DNA of 64,000 bases, taken from NCBI RefSeq assembly GCF_008801405.1, contig NZ_VZPV01000001.1, positions 496,001 through 560,000 of the forward strand, given 5' to 3'. Both the position numbers and the translations under genes were made by a program. Shown piece by piece: positions 27,793 through 35,330 of the stretch; position 1 is the stretch's first letter; each line of letters begins with the position of its first letter. The DNA comes from Ralstonia insidiosa (GTDB lineage: Bacteria; Pseudomonadota; Gammaproteobacteria; Burkholderiales; Burkholderiaceae). The notes below the pieces were generated by a model, which was given only the letters and a program-made list of their open reading frames with translations, made no database searches and was not told the DNA's origin.

Positions 27793-29382
27793 ATGCCGGT
27801 TCTGCGTTTGCTGCGTGCCGCGGGTTTGGTCGCTGCGCTGTCTCTCACTACCGCCGCACCGCTTGCCGTGCAGGCTGCGCCGCCCAACGCGCTGGTGGTT
27901 GGCCTGTCGGGCGACATCACCTCGCTCGATCCACATTTCCATAACGTCACGCCCAACGATAACGTTGCCGAGCACATGTTCGAGACGTTGATCGCCAAGG
28001 ACGAGAGGATGCGTATGAAGCCCGGCCTCGCCACCTCGTGGAAGGCCGTGAGCGACACGGTGTGGGAGATCAAGCTGCGCCCCGGCGTGCATTTCCATGA
28101 CGGCAGCGAGTTCACCTCGGCCGACGTCGTCTACTCGCTGGCGCGCCCGGCCACCATCAAGAACAGCCCGTCGCCATTCACGATCTACACGCGCGGCTTC
28201 AAGGAGGTGACGGCGGTCGACAAGCTGACCGTGCGCATCACCACCAACGGGCCGTATCCGCTTGTGCCGAACGATCTGTCGACCATCTACATCGTGTCGA
28301 AGAAGGCGGCCGAGAAAGCTGGCCCAGAAGATTTCAACAACGGCCGCGCGCTGATCGGCACAGGGCCGTACAAGTTTGTCTCGTTCGCCAAGGGCGATCG
28401 TGTGGAGCTGACGCGCTTCGATGGCTACTGGGGCAAGAAGCCGCAATGGGAGCGCGTGACGCTGCGCATCATGACGGCCGATCCGTCGCGCGTGGCGGCA
28501 CTGCTGGCCGGCGATGTGCAGGTGATCGAAAACGTGCCGACCTCCGACATCAAGAAGCTGTCGAGCGATCCGGCGGTGTCGGTGTTCAAGATGCCGGTGT
28601 TCCGCATGATGTATCTGCACCTGGATTCGAACCGCGACGTGTCGCCGTTCGTGACCGACAAGGCCGGTAAACCGCTGGCGAAGAATCCGCTCAAGGATGC
28701 GCGCGTGCGCGAGGCGATTTCGCTGGCGATCTCGCGCCAGGCCATCGTCGACCGCGTGATGGAAGGCGCTGCCGAGCCGACCGGGCAACTCGTCAACAGC
28801 GCCCTGTTCGGCCATGTGCCAAGCCTGAAGGCGCCAGCGGCGGACCCTGCTGCCGCAAAGAAACTACTTGCCCAGGCGGGTTATCCCGACGGCTTTGCCA
28901 TCACGCTGCACGCCACCAACAACCGCTACGTGAACGACGACCGCGTCGCGCAGGTGATCGCTTCGATGCTTTCGCGCGTGGGGATTGCCACCAAGGTGGA
29001 GGCGATGCCATCGGCGACGTTCTTCACGCGCGCCAACAAGCTGGACTTCTCGTTCCTGCAGGCGGGTTGGGGGGCGGATACGGGTGAAGCCAGCTCCAGC
29101 CTGAAGGCGCTGCTGGCAACCTATGACCCGGCGCGCGGCTGGGGTGCCTCGAACCGCGGGCGCTATTCCAATCCGGCGCTGGATGCCAAGCTGGCCGAGG
29201 CGCTGCAGACCATCGAAGACCTCAAGCGCGAGAAGCTGCTGCAGGAAGCCACGGAAATTGGCATGCGCGACTACGGGGTGATCCCGCTGTACTTCAACAT
29301 CAACGTGTGGGCCGCCCGCAAGGGCTACACGGCGGTGCCGCGTCTGGATGAGCGCACCTACGCTTTCGACGTCACGCACTGA
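27793..29382 (+). CDS. ABC transporter substrate-binding protein, family 5 (peptide/nickel type)
   Basis: 529 residues. A signal peptide (cleavage near AVQAAPP) precedes a periplasmic SBP_bac_5 fold with the conserved SLDPHFHN start, LRPGVHFHDGSEFTSADVVYSL and GTGPYKFVSFAKGDRVEL. Such proteins bind oligopeptides, dipeptides, nickel chelates or opines. No permease or ATPase genes are adjacent, so it is an orphan that must share a transporter encoded elsewhere. GGGGAG lies before the ATG at 27793. Confidence 0.88.
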   Translation: MPVLRLLRAAGLVAALSLTTAAPLAVQAAPPNALVVGLSGDITSLDPHFHNVTPNDNVAEHMFETLIAKDERMRMKPGLATSWKAVSDTVWEIKLRPGVHFHDGSEFTSADVVYSLARPATIKNSPSPFTIYTRGFKEVTAVDKLTVRITTNGPYPLVPNDLSTIYIVSKKAAEKAGPEDFNNGRALIGTGPYKFVSFAKGDRVELTRFDGYWGKKPQWERVTLRIMTADPSRVAALLAGDVQVIENVPTSDIKKLSSDPAVSVFKMPVFRMMYLHLDSNRDVSPFVTDKAGKPLAKNPLKDARVREAISLAISRQAIVDRVMEGAAEPTGQLVNSALFGHVPSLKAPAADPAAAKKLLAQAGYPDGFAITLHATNNRYVNDDRVAQVIASMLSRVGIATKVEAMPSATFFTRANKLDFSFLQAGWGADTGEASSSLKALLATYDPARGWGASNRGRYSNPALDAKLAEALQTIEDLKREKLLQEATEIGMRDYGVIPLYFNINVWAARKGYTAVPRLDERTYAFDVTH

Positions 29383-29438
29383 CGATCCGATAAGCGATGC
29401 GACGCGCACAAAAACTGTGCGCTGCTGCGGAAATCAGG

Positions 29439-29468
29439 CTTGAAATCCTGGGGGCTGGCGTCAAGTAT
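29439..29468 (+). promoter_or_regulatory. Candidate heat-shock promoter of hslVU
   Basis: CTTGAAA at 29439-29445 is an exact match to the sigma-32 -35 element. With a 15-base spacer it faces TCAAGTAT at 29461-29468, a weak match to the -10. The position, about 60 bases before hslV, is right for a heat-shock operon. Confidence 0.4.
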
Positions 29469-29527
29469 GGAACTCTTTGACCGGCCCGCGGTGGGCCGGC
29501 TCAGGCTGCACCCCAAGGAACAAGCGC

Positions 29528-30064
29528 ATGGAACAGTATCACGGCACCACCATCGTCAGCGTGCGGCGCGGCAACCAAGTCGCGCTCGGCGGCGACGGCC
29601 AGGTCACGCTGGGCAACATCGTGATGAAGGGCACCGCCCGCAAGGTGCGCGCCATCTATGATGGCAAGGTGCTGGTCGGCTTTGCCGGCGCCACCGCTGA
29701 TGCCTTCTCGCTGCTCGACCGCTTCGAAGCCAAGCTGCAGAAGCATCAGGGCAATCTGCTGCGCTCTGCCGTTGATCTCGCCAAGGACTGGCGCACCGAC
29801 CGTGCGCTGCGTCACCTCGAAGCGATGCTGATCGTCGCGGATCGCGAAACGACCCTCATCATCACCGGCAACGGTGACGTGCTGGACCCGGAAGGCGGCA
29901 TCGCGGCGATTGGCTCGGGCGGTTCGTACGCGCAATCGGCGGCCAAGGCACTGGTGGAGAACACCGACCTCAGCCCCCGCGACGTGGTGGAGAAATCGCT
30001 GAAGATCGCCGGCGAACTCTGCATCTACACCAACACCAATTTCGTGATCGAGACGCTCGAGTAA
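29528..30064 (+). CDS. hslV: HslV, ATP-dependent protease peptidase subunit
   Basis: 178-residue proteasome-like threonine peptidase that forms a double hexamer capped by HslU. The sequence starts MEQYHGTTIVSVRRG. Removal of the first six residues would expose Thr7 as the catalytic N-terminal nucleophile, the usual maturation in this family. The GSGGSYAQSAAKAL region and the C-terminal TNTNFVIETLE are typical. AAGGAAC precedes the ATG at 29528. hslU starts 26 bases after the stop. Confidence 0.96.
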   Translation: MEQYHGTTIVSVRRGNQVALGGDGQVTLGNIVMKGTARKVRAIYDGKVLVGFAGATADAFSLLDRFEAKLQKHQGNLLRSAVDLAKDWRTDRALRHLEAMLIVADRETTLIITGNGDVLDPEGGIAAIGSGGSYAQSAAKALVENTDLSPRDVVEKSLKIAGELCIYTNTNFVIETLE

Positions 30065-30090
30065 GCGGTCTCGCTCTGCACAGGATTCCC

Positions 30091-31422
30091 ATGTCTGAAA
30101 CCATGACGCCGTCGGAAATCGTTTCCGAACTCGACAAGCACATCATCGGCCAGCAGAAGGCCAAGAAAGCCGTGGCCGTGGCCCTGCGCAACCGCTGGCG
30201 CCGTCAGCAGGTGGGTGACCCCCTGCGCCAGGAGATCACGCCCAAGAACATCCTGATGATCGGACCGACCGGCGTGGGCAAGACCGAAATCGCCCGCCGT
30301 CTGGCCAAGTTGGCGGATGCGCCCTTCATCAAGATCGAAGCGACCAAGTTCACCGAAGTTGGCTACGTTGGCCGTGACGTCGACACCATCGTGCGTGACC
30401 TGGCCGAGATGGCTGTCAAGCAGACACGCGAATCGGAGATGAAGAAGGTGCGCGCCAAGGCCGAAGACGCGGCGGAAGACCGCCTGCTCGACGTGCTGAT
30501 TCCGCCGCCGCGCGATATTGGTTTTTCGCAGCCGGAAGAGAAGGATTCCAACGCGCGCCAGGCGTTCCGCAAGAAGCTGCGTGAAGGCCAGCTCGACGAC
30601 AAGGAGATCGAACTCGAAGTGTCGGCCGGCACCCCCAGCATGGACATCATGGGCCCGCCGGGCATGGAAGACATGACCGAGCAGATCCGCTCGATGTTCG
30701 CGGGGCTGGGCCAGGGCAAGAAGCATCGCCGCAAGATGAAGGTGGCGGAGGCGTTCAAGCTGCTGATCGACGAAGAGGCGGCCAAGCTGCTGAACGAAGA
30801 CGAGCTCAAGCACAAGGCCGTTGCCAACGTCGAGCAGAACGGCATCGTGTTCCTGGACGAGATCGACAAGATCGCCAGCCGCAGTGAATACGGCGGCGGC
30901 GAGGTGTCGCGTCAGGGCGTGCAGCGTGATCTTCTGCCGCTGGTGGAAGGCACCACGGTCAACACCAAGTACGGGATGATCAAGACCGACCACATCCTGT
31001 TCATCGCGTCGGGCGCGTTCCATCTGTCCAAGCCGAGCGATCTGATTCCGGAGCTGCAGGGCCGCTTCCCGATTCGCGTGGAACTGGATTCGCTGTCGGT
31101 GGACGACTTCCGCGCGATTCTCACGCAGACGGACGCGAGCCTGACCAAGCAATACCAGGCATTGATGAAGACCGAAGGCGTCGACCTTGTGTTCGCGGAT
31201 GACGGTATCCGCCGCCTGGCCGAGATCGCCTGCGCGGTGAACGAGAAGGTTGAGAACATCGGCGCGCGCCGCCTGTACACGGTGATGGAGCGCCTGCTCG
31301 AAGACCTGTCGTTCCACGCGCACAAGTCGTCGGGCGAGACGGTGACCATCGACGCGGCGTATGTCGATGAGCGCCTGAGCGAGCTGTCGGGCAACGAAGA
31401 CCTGTCGCGCTACGTGCTGTAA
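30091..31422 (+). CDS. hslU: HslU, AAA+ unfoldase of the HslVU protease
   Basis: 443-residue ClpX-like ATPase that unfolds substrates and feeds them to HslV. Walker A is GPTGVGKTE (residues 58-66), followed by the I-domain (~105-235), Walker B in GIVFLDEIDKIA, and the sensor region VENIGARRLYTVMERLLE. It ends with DLSRYVL, the tail that docks into HslV. It is intact and of normal length, and forms an operon with hslV. Confidence 0.97.
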   Translation: MSETMTPSEIVSELDKHIIGQQKAKKAVAVALRNRWRRQQVGDPLRQEITPKNILMIGPTGVGKTEIARRLAKLADAPFIKIEATKFTEVGYVGRDVDTIVRDLAEMAVKQTRESEMKKVRAKAEDAAEDRLLDVLIPPPRDIGFSQPEEKDSNARQAFRKKLREGQLDDKEIELEVSAGTPSMDIMGPPGMEDMTEQIRSMFAGLGQGKKHRRKMKVAEAFKLLIDEEAAKLLNEDELKHKAVANVEQNGIVFLDEIDKIASRSEYGGGEVSRQGVQRDLLPLVEGTTVNTKYGMIKTDHILFIASGAFHLSKPSDLIPELQGRFPIRVELDSLSVDDFRAILTQTDASLTKQYQALMKTEGVDLVFADDGIRRLAEIACAVNEKVENIGARRLYTVMERLLEDLSFHAHKSSGETVTIDAAYVDERLSELSGNEDLSRYVL

Positions 31423-31444
31423 AGCCAGCCGCGCAGACCAAAAG

Positions 31445-31479
31445 AAACGGGCCGCATCTTCAACGATGCGGCCCGTTTT
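31445..31479 (+). terminator. Intrinsic terminator of hslVU
   Basis: A perfect 14-bp stem (31445-31458 with 31465-31478, GGGCCGCATC core) with a 6-base loop is followed by TTTT. It lies 22 bases after the hslU stop. Confidence 0.92.
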
Positions 31480-31577
31480 CCATTGCGCCATTGACGCGCT
31501 CTCGTGCGGTGCCCGTCGGATTTTTCCGATAGTGAGCGGTGCCAATAGGCAGGACCGCAGTGCTTTATCGCTTTTTG

Positions 31578-31719
31578 TGCCTCACGATTGATTGGTGTGA
31601 GGCATCGAAAAACAATCGAGATGCACAGTTTGTGCAAGCGAGGGCGGAGCTTGAAAGGGAGACCAGCGCTTCTTCAAAGCGCCGTCCGTTTCTTTCATGA
31701 TATTTGACGGAGTACTTTC
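31578..31719 (+). promoter_or_regulatory. Promoter and structured leader of the small Cys-rich peptide gene
   Basis: A candidate sigma-70 promoter has TTGATT (31588-31593), a 17-base spacer and AACAAT (31611-31616). Three hairpins lie in 105 bases: TGCCTCAC/GTGAGGCA at 31578-31604 (11-base loop, overlapping the promoter), TGCACA-GTT-TGTGCA at 31622-31636 (at the predicted transcript start) and GCGCTT/AAGCGC at 31666-31682. A GGAG site at 31709-31712 is 7 bases before the ATG. The rest of the gap after hslU (31480-31577) shows nothing clear. Confidence 0.5.
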
Positions 31720-31827
31720 ATGAAAAAAGTCTTCACCGGTCTCATGCTGGCCACGCTCATGCTCGGCGCGCAGGTTGCGCACGCAGGCTGTTATGGCAGC
31801 TACTGCCAAGCGTGGTGCTGCAGGTAA
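31720..31827 (+). CDS. Tiny secreted cysteine-rich peptide (35 residues), function unknown
   Basis: Translation of 31720-31827 gives 35 residues. MKKVFTGLMLATLMLGAQ begins a textbook signal peptide (two Lys, a hydrophobic core, then VAHA as the cleavage site). The mature part would be only GCYGSYCQAWCCR: 13 residues with four Cys, two aromatics besides Trp, and one Arg. Ribosome site spacing is ideal, a promoter candidate lies upstream, and the leader is structured. The N-terminal Gly-Cys does not fit a lipobox. Possible roles include a metal-binding or redox-active periplasmic peptide, or a secreted signal or bacteriocin-like peptide. I do not recognise a family. Confidence 0.7.
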   Translation: MKKVFTGLMLATLMLGAQVAHAGCYGSYCQAWCCR

Positions 31828-31879
31828 GTCGTGCCGCATCTGCAAACGCACTGATTGAGTTTGGTGCGGATGCTTGAAA

Positions 31880-31941
31880 ACGCCCCTGTTTCCATCTTTA
31901 CACCCCAGCCATTGGCGTTGGGGCGATGGAAGCAGGGGCGT
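31880..31941 (-). terminator. Large inverted repeat between the peptide gene and the response regulator
   Basis: The 17-base arms at 31880-31896 and 31925-31941 are complementary at 16 positions; the remaining pair is a G-U wobble on one strand. An inner CCCCA/TGGGG pairing extends the stem. On the minus strand it is followed by TTTTC, so it is best read as the terminator of the regA/regB transcripts. It could also stop the peptide mRNA. Confidence 0.75.
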
Positions 31942-31983
31942 CAGTCTTTCCGAAACGATCGCAATATCGCTCGCCCGCGCTTT

Positions 31984-32562
31984 TTATTTGGCGACCGGTC
32001 GCTTGCCCAGCTTGCGCTGCAGCGTGCGCCGGTGCATGTTCAGCGCCCGCGCGGTGGCGGAGATATTGCCGCCGTGCTCGGCCAGCACGCGTTGGATGTG
32101 CTCCCATTCCAGCCGCGCGACCGACAGCGGTGTGGGGTTCTCCATGGTCTGTTCGGCCACGGCTTCAGATACCCCCACCTGCAGCGCCAGCAGGATCGAA
32201 TCGACGTTCGCGGGTTTGGCGAGGTATTCATCGGCGCCGAGCTTTACCGCTTGCACGGCAGTCGCGATGCTCGCGTAGCCCGTCAGGATCAGCATGCGCG
32301 CGTCGGGCAATGCTTGGCGCAGTGGGGCGATCCAGTGCAGGCCCGAGTCCGTACCGCCGTGGGGCATCAGGCCCTTGTCGCTGGTGGCCAGGTGCAAGTC
32401 GACGGTCACGTAGGCAAAGCGCGTCTGCCGTGCCAGCGACAGTGCCTCGCCACCGGTGTGGGCGATCTGTGGAGCAAAGCCGCGACGCGTGAGCGCGCGC
32501 GCCAAGGTTTGCGCAAAGACGTCGTCGTCGTCGAGGATCAGGAAGGGGGCGGGTTGTTGCAT
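31984..32562 (-). CDS. regA: RegA/PrrA/ActR-family redox response regulator
   Basis: 192 residues. The receiver domain has the acidic cluster DDDDVF (residues 11-14), the phospho-acceptor Asp55 (VTVDLHL) and the conserved Lys in EYLAKPAN. A C-terminal Fis-type HTH (GGNISATARALNMHRRTLQRKLGKRPV region) is diagnostic for the RegA/ActR/RoxR group. These regulators control respiration, redox balance and carbon or nitrogen fixation genes in response to RegB. The cognate kinase lies 42 bases upstream on the same strand. The short helix-turn-helix end is complete. Confidence 0.92.
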   Translation of the reverse strand: MQQPAPFLILDDDDVFAQTLARALTRRGFAPQIAHTGGEALSLARQTRFAYVTVDLHLATSDKGLMPHGGTDSGLHWIAPLRQALPDARMLILTGYASIATAVQAVKLGADEYLAKPANVDSILLALQVGVSEAVAEQTMENPTPLSVARLEWEHIQRVLAEHGGNISATARALNMHRRTLQRKLGKRPVAK

Positions 32563-32604
32563 GTGGATCTCCAGGCCGCAAGGGCCGTGTTGGAGCGGTC
32601 GCTC

Positions 32605-33951
32605 TTATGTGAATAGGGTGGGCGCGCCGATGATGGGGGCGGCCGATTCTTCTTTCGGACCACCAACGGGCAGCCGGAGTTCGGCAATCGCGCCCTGCGG
32701 CGGGTTGGGGCGCAGCACCACGGTACCGCCCAGTCGACGCGCCGTGGTCGCGGCCAGATAGACGCCGATGCCGTGGCCACCATGCTTGCTGCGCACCGGC
32801 GTGCGGCCCAGCGATGTGCGCAGGTCTTCCGGCAGGCCAAGGCCCGTGTCGACGATGGACAGCACAATTTGCGGTGGGGCTTCACGCAGCACATCTGGGT
32901 TGGCATCAATCTTGGCGGTCAGCAGCAGCGGCACCTGATCGCGCTTGGCCTGTTGCTGGCTGCGCGCGGCGTTGTCGAGCAGGATGGTCAGGATCTGGCC
33001 CACGTAGACCGGGTCCAATTCCACCGCCTGCGCGGCCGGCGAACTTTCCGTGTGCAGGCGGATATCGGGGTGGCGCAATTGCCAGGTCTGTGTGAACTCC
33101 GGCAGCCACTGGCCGAGCGGTTCAGGTGCGCCATCGTTGGGCTTGCGCTGCAGCCGGGCGAGCGCGGCGCGGCACAGTTCGAGCTGCTGCTCGATGGCGC
33201 GCAGGTCCTCGCGGTACGGTGCGAGCGGTGAATCGGGCTGCTTCGCATCGTGCTGCAACTCGCCGGTGATGACCGCCACGGTGGACAGCGGCGTACCCAT
33301 CTCGTGCGCCACGCTGGCGCCTTGTGACATCAGCGCTTCGACGCGCTGGTCGCGCAGCAGGCGTTCGCGCGCTTCGGTCAGTTGCTCATCGCGCTCGCGC
33401 AGTGCGGCGGACAGGCGCGCGGTAAAGCCGGCGATCATCGCGCTGCTGGCCACGAAGTCGATCCACATGCCGGCCAGGTGGTACGGCACGGCATCAGCCT
33501 GGTTCAGCAGGTTCAGCGGGATGTAGTTGCCGAGCATCATGCTGTAGGCGGCCAGCGCGTACAACGTCAGGCCGACCACGTGCGCGATCGGCAGCATGGC
33601 GGCAGCAATGGCCAGCGCGGGCAGGTAGAACGAGACGAACGGGTTGGTCGCGCCACCGGTGAAGTACAGCAGGGCCGAGAGCGCGGTGAGGTCCACCAGC
33701 AGCTGGATGGTGATCTCGATATGGCGCACCGGCCGCTCGCTGCGCATGCGCAGGCCCGTGGCCAGGTTGAACAGCGCATGCAGGCCCATCACCATAAGCA
33801 GCGGCACCACCGGCAGTTGCACGCCAAACACCTGCGGCGCCAGCAGCATCAGGATCAGTTGGGTGGCGAGCAGGCTCCATCGCAGCCAAAACAGGCGGCG
33901 TAGACTGGATGTGTCCAGCAGCGGTGCGGCAATCGTCAGGGTTGAAAGCAT
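32605..33951 (-). CDS. regB: RegB/PrrB-family redox-sensing histidine kinase
   Basis: 448 residues. Six N-terminal transmembrane helices (~20-180) contain the ubiquinone-sensing heptad GGATNPF at residues 99-105. The H-box ASVAHEMGTPLSTV has His216. Cys260 in ELCRAALARL aligns by context with the redox-active Cys265 of R. capsulatus RegB. The ATPase domain ends with GHGIGVYLAATTARRLGG. All sensor features of the family are retained. It forms an operon with regA. The PCu(A)C gene starts 141 bases away on the other strand. Confidence 0.92.
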   Translation of the reverse strand: MLSTLTIAAPLLDTSSLRRLFWLRWSLLATQLILMLLAPQVFGVQLPVVPLLMVMGLHALFNLATGLRMRSERPVRHIEITIQLLVDLTALSALLYFTGGATNPFVSFYLPALAIAAAMLPIAHVVGLTLYALAAYSMMLGNYIPLNLLNQADAVPYHLAGMWIDFVASSAMIAGFTARLSAALRERDEQLTEARERLLRDQRVEALMSQGASVAHEMGTPLSTVAVITGELQHDAKQPDSPLAPYREDLRAIEQQLELCRAALARLQRKPNDGAPEPLGQWLPEFTQTWQLRHPDIRLHTESSPAAQAVELDPVYVGQILTILLDNAARSQQQAKRDQVPLLLTAKIDANPDVLREAPPQIVLSIVDTGLGLPEDLRTSLGRTPVRSKHGGHGIGVYLAATTARRLGGTVVLRPNPPQGAIAELRLPVGGPKEESAAPIIGAPTLFT

Positions 33952-34092
33952 GGGGAAGAAGTGTAAACGCGGGCACCGCGCCGTTTCCTGTGCCGCGATG
34001 CGTCAATCAGCCGCACAATTGTGCACCCAACGTACCTTGCCACAAGCCCTGTGCTTTAATGCGCAGCACGTTTGTCCTGACAGGAGCTGTTC

Positions 34093-34605
34093 ATGATGAA
34101 GTCCCGATCGATCCGTTCTTCTGCCCGCTTGGCCGCTTTGGCTGCCGGTCTGTTGGTCAGCGCTGCCGCCTTCGCTCAGGTGACGGTGCAAGACGCCTGG
34201 GTGCGCGGCACCGTGCCGGGCCAGACTTCCAGCGGCGCCTTCATGACGCTGCAGGCCGCGGATGGCGCCAAGGTGGTAGGCGTGTCGACGCCGGTGGCGG
34301 GCACGGCCGAGATCCACGAGATGAAGATGGAAGGCAACGTGATGCGCATGCGCGCCGTGCCGTCGCTGGACCTGCCCAAGGGGCAGTCCGTGCAGCTCAA
34401 GCCGGGTGGCTACCACGTGATGCTGATGGACCTGAAGCAGCCGCTGTCCAAGGACACCACTGTGCCCATCACGCTCAAGGTGGAGTTGGCCGACAAGCGC
34501 GTCGTCGAGCAGAAGGTGGATGCGAAGGTGCGCGACCTGACCGCCGGCAATATGCCCGCCATGAACCACGGTCATGACCAAAGCGGCGGCGAACACAAAC
34601 ATTGA
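34093..34605 (+). CDS. PCu(A)C-family periplasmic copper chaperone
   Basis: 170 residues with a cleavable signal peptide (AAAFAQ cleavage). The cupredoxin-like domain carries the Cu(I) ligand pattern H(x)M...M...HxM: EIHEMKMEGNVMRMRAV followed by GYHVMLMDL. The C-terminal end is His/Met-rich (MPAMNHGHDQSGGEHKH), which adds metal sites. Family members deliver copper to the CuA or CuB centre of cytochrome oxidase. Placement next to the redox-sensing RegBA pair fits a respiratory role. The ribosome site is CAGGAG. Confidence 0.93.
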   Translation: MMKSRSIRSSARLAALAAGLLVSAAAFAQVTVQDAWVRGTVPGQTSSGAFMTLQAADGAKVVGVSTPVAGTAEIHEMKMEGNVMRMRAVPSLDLPKGQSVQLKPGGYHVMLMDLKQPLSKDTTVPITLKVELADKRVVEQKVDAKVRDLTAGNMPAMNHGHDQSGGEHKH

Positions 34606-34653
34606 TGGCTCGAGGCGGGTGCTGCAGCGGGCCGACGGAGATAGAGATCCGAC

Positions 34654-34869
34654 ATGGCTAACAAGACGCTTGGCACTCGCCAGAAACTGACGTTTCGCAT
34701 CGAGCCTTCCACGAAGGCTGGCACAGCGCGCCCGCGCAACTTCCTGGTGCCGCTCGCGCGCGGCCGTAAAGCCGGCGCCCACACCGAAGGCGGCCACGCT
34801 GAGCGTCAGCGCGGTCGGGCCGACGTCCGCCGCGCATTGCGCACAGTGGACGACGACAGCAACGACTAA
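34654..34869 (+). CDS. Small basic protein, unknown function
   Basis: 71 residues, strongly basic in the middle (PRNFLVPLARGRKAGAHTEGG, RQRGRADVRRAL) with an acidic end (TVDDDSND). It has no Cys, no signal peptide and no known motif. GGAGAT lies 11 bases before the ATG, which is acceptable. Its stop codon directly abuts the stop codon of the converging CWC gene. It may be translated, but I cannot assign a role. Confidence 0.55.
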   Translation: MANKTLGTRQKLTFRIEPSTKAGTARPRNFLVPLARGRKAGAHTEGGHAERQRGRADVRRALRTVDDDSND

Positions 34870-35097
34870 TCAGTTCAATTCCGACGCGGTTCGCGCGTGT
34901 GCGATCGCCTCGCGCAGGCAATGCTGGCAGCGGCAGCCCTGTCCAGGGCGCCGCGCACTGGCGGGCAGTTTCGCTTCCGTCATGCACCAGCAGGTTGCGT
35001 CTGGCTGTGTGCTATCACCGATGGCGCCACAGCGCAGCGCCGCCCCGCAGATTGCGCAGGCGGTGTTGGCATTCGGCGATTCCAAGGGTGCGCTCAC
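34870..35097 (-). CDS. Cysteine-rich CWC-family small protein
   Basis: 75 residues with the layout of the Cys_rich_CWC family: CAICGAALRCG, then ATCWCMTEAKLPAS, then GCRCQHCLREA. Eight Cys in all suggest one or two bound zinc ions. It has a GTG start at 35097 that overlaps the stop of the anti-sigma gene (GTGA), so it is translationally coupled as the third gene of the sigma cluster. Function is not established for the family. Confidence 0.8.
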   Translation of the reverse strand: MSAPLESPNANTACAICGAALRCGAIGDSTQPDATCWCMTEAKLPASARRPGQGCRCQHCLREAIAHARTASELN

Positions 35098-35309
35098 GGG
35101 CGCCCGCCTCCTGCATCGTCATCCTGCCCCAGCCGGTGCATGGCGCTGCGCAATACCCCCATCTGATGCGAAAAGCGCGTGCAGGCATCACACACAAACA
35201 GGTGCGCGTGCAGGCGTAGGCGTTCGCCGGTGCTCAGATCGCGGTCCATTCTGCTGACCAGCACGCGGTGTGCTTCCTTGCAGGTGAGTTTTCCCCAACG
35301 GTTCGGCAT
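35094..35309 (-). CDS. Zinc-finger (ZAS-type) putative anti-sigma factor
   Basis: 71 residues. The pattern CKEAHRVLVSRMDRDLS ... RLRLHAHLFVCDACTRF is a zinc-binding anti-sigma signature (Cys, then HxxxCxxC). There is no transmembrane helix, so it is a soluble anti-sigma or a sensor of zinc or redox state. It lies 21 bases after the ECF sigma gene and overlaps the CWC gene. Partnership with the adjacent sigma factor is inferred from the family and order. Confidence 0.85.
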   Translation of the reverse strand: MPNRWGKLTCKEAHRVLVSRMDRDLSTGERLRLHAHLFVCDACTRFSHQMGVLRSAMHRLGQDDDAGGGRP

Positions 35310-35330
35310 GGTGTTCCTCTGTAATACGGC

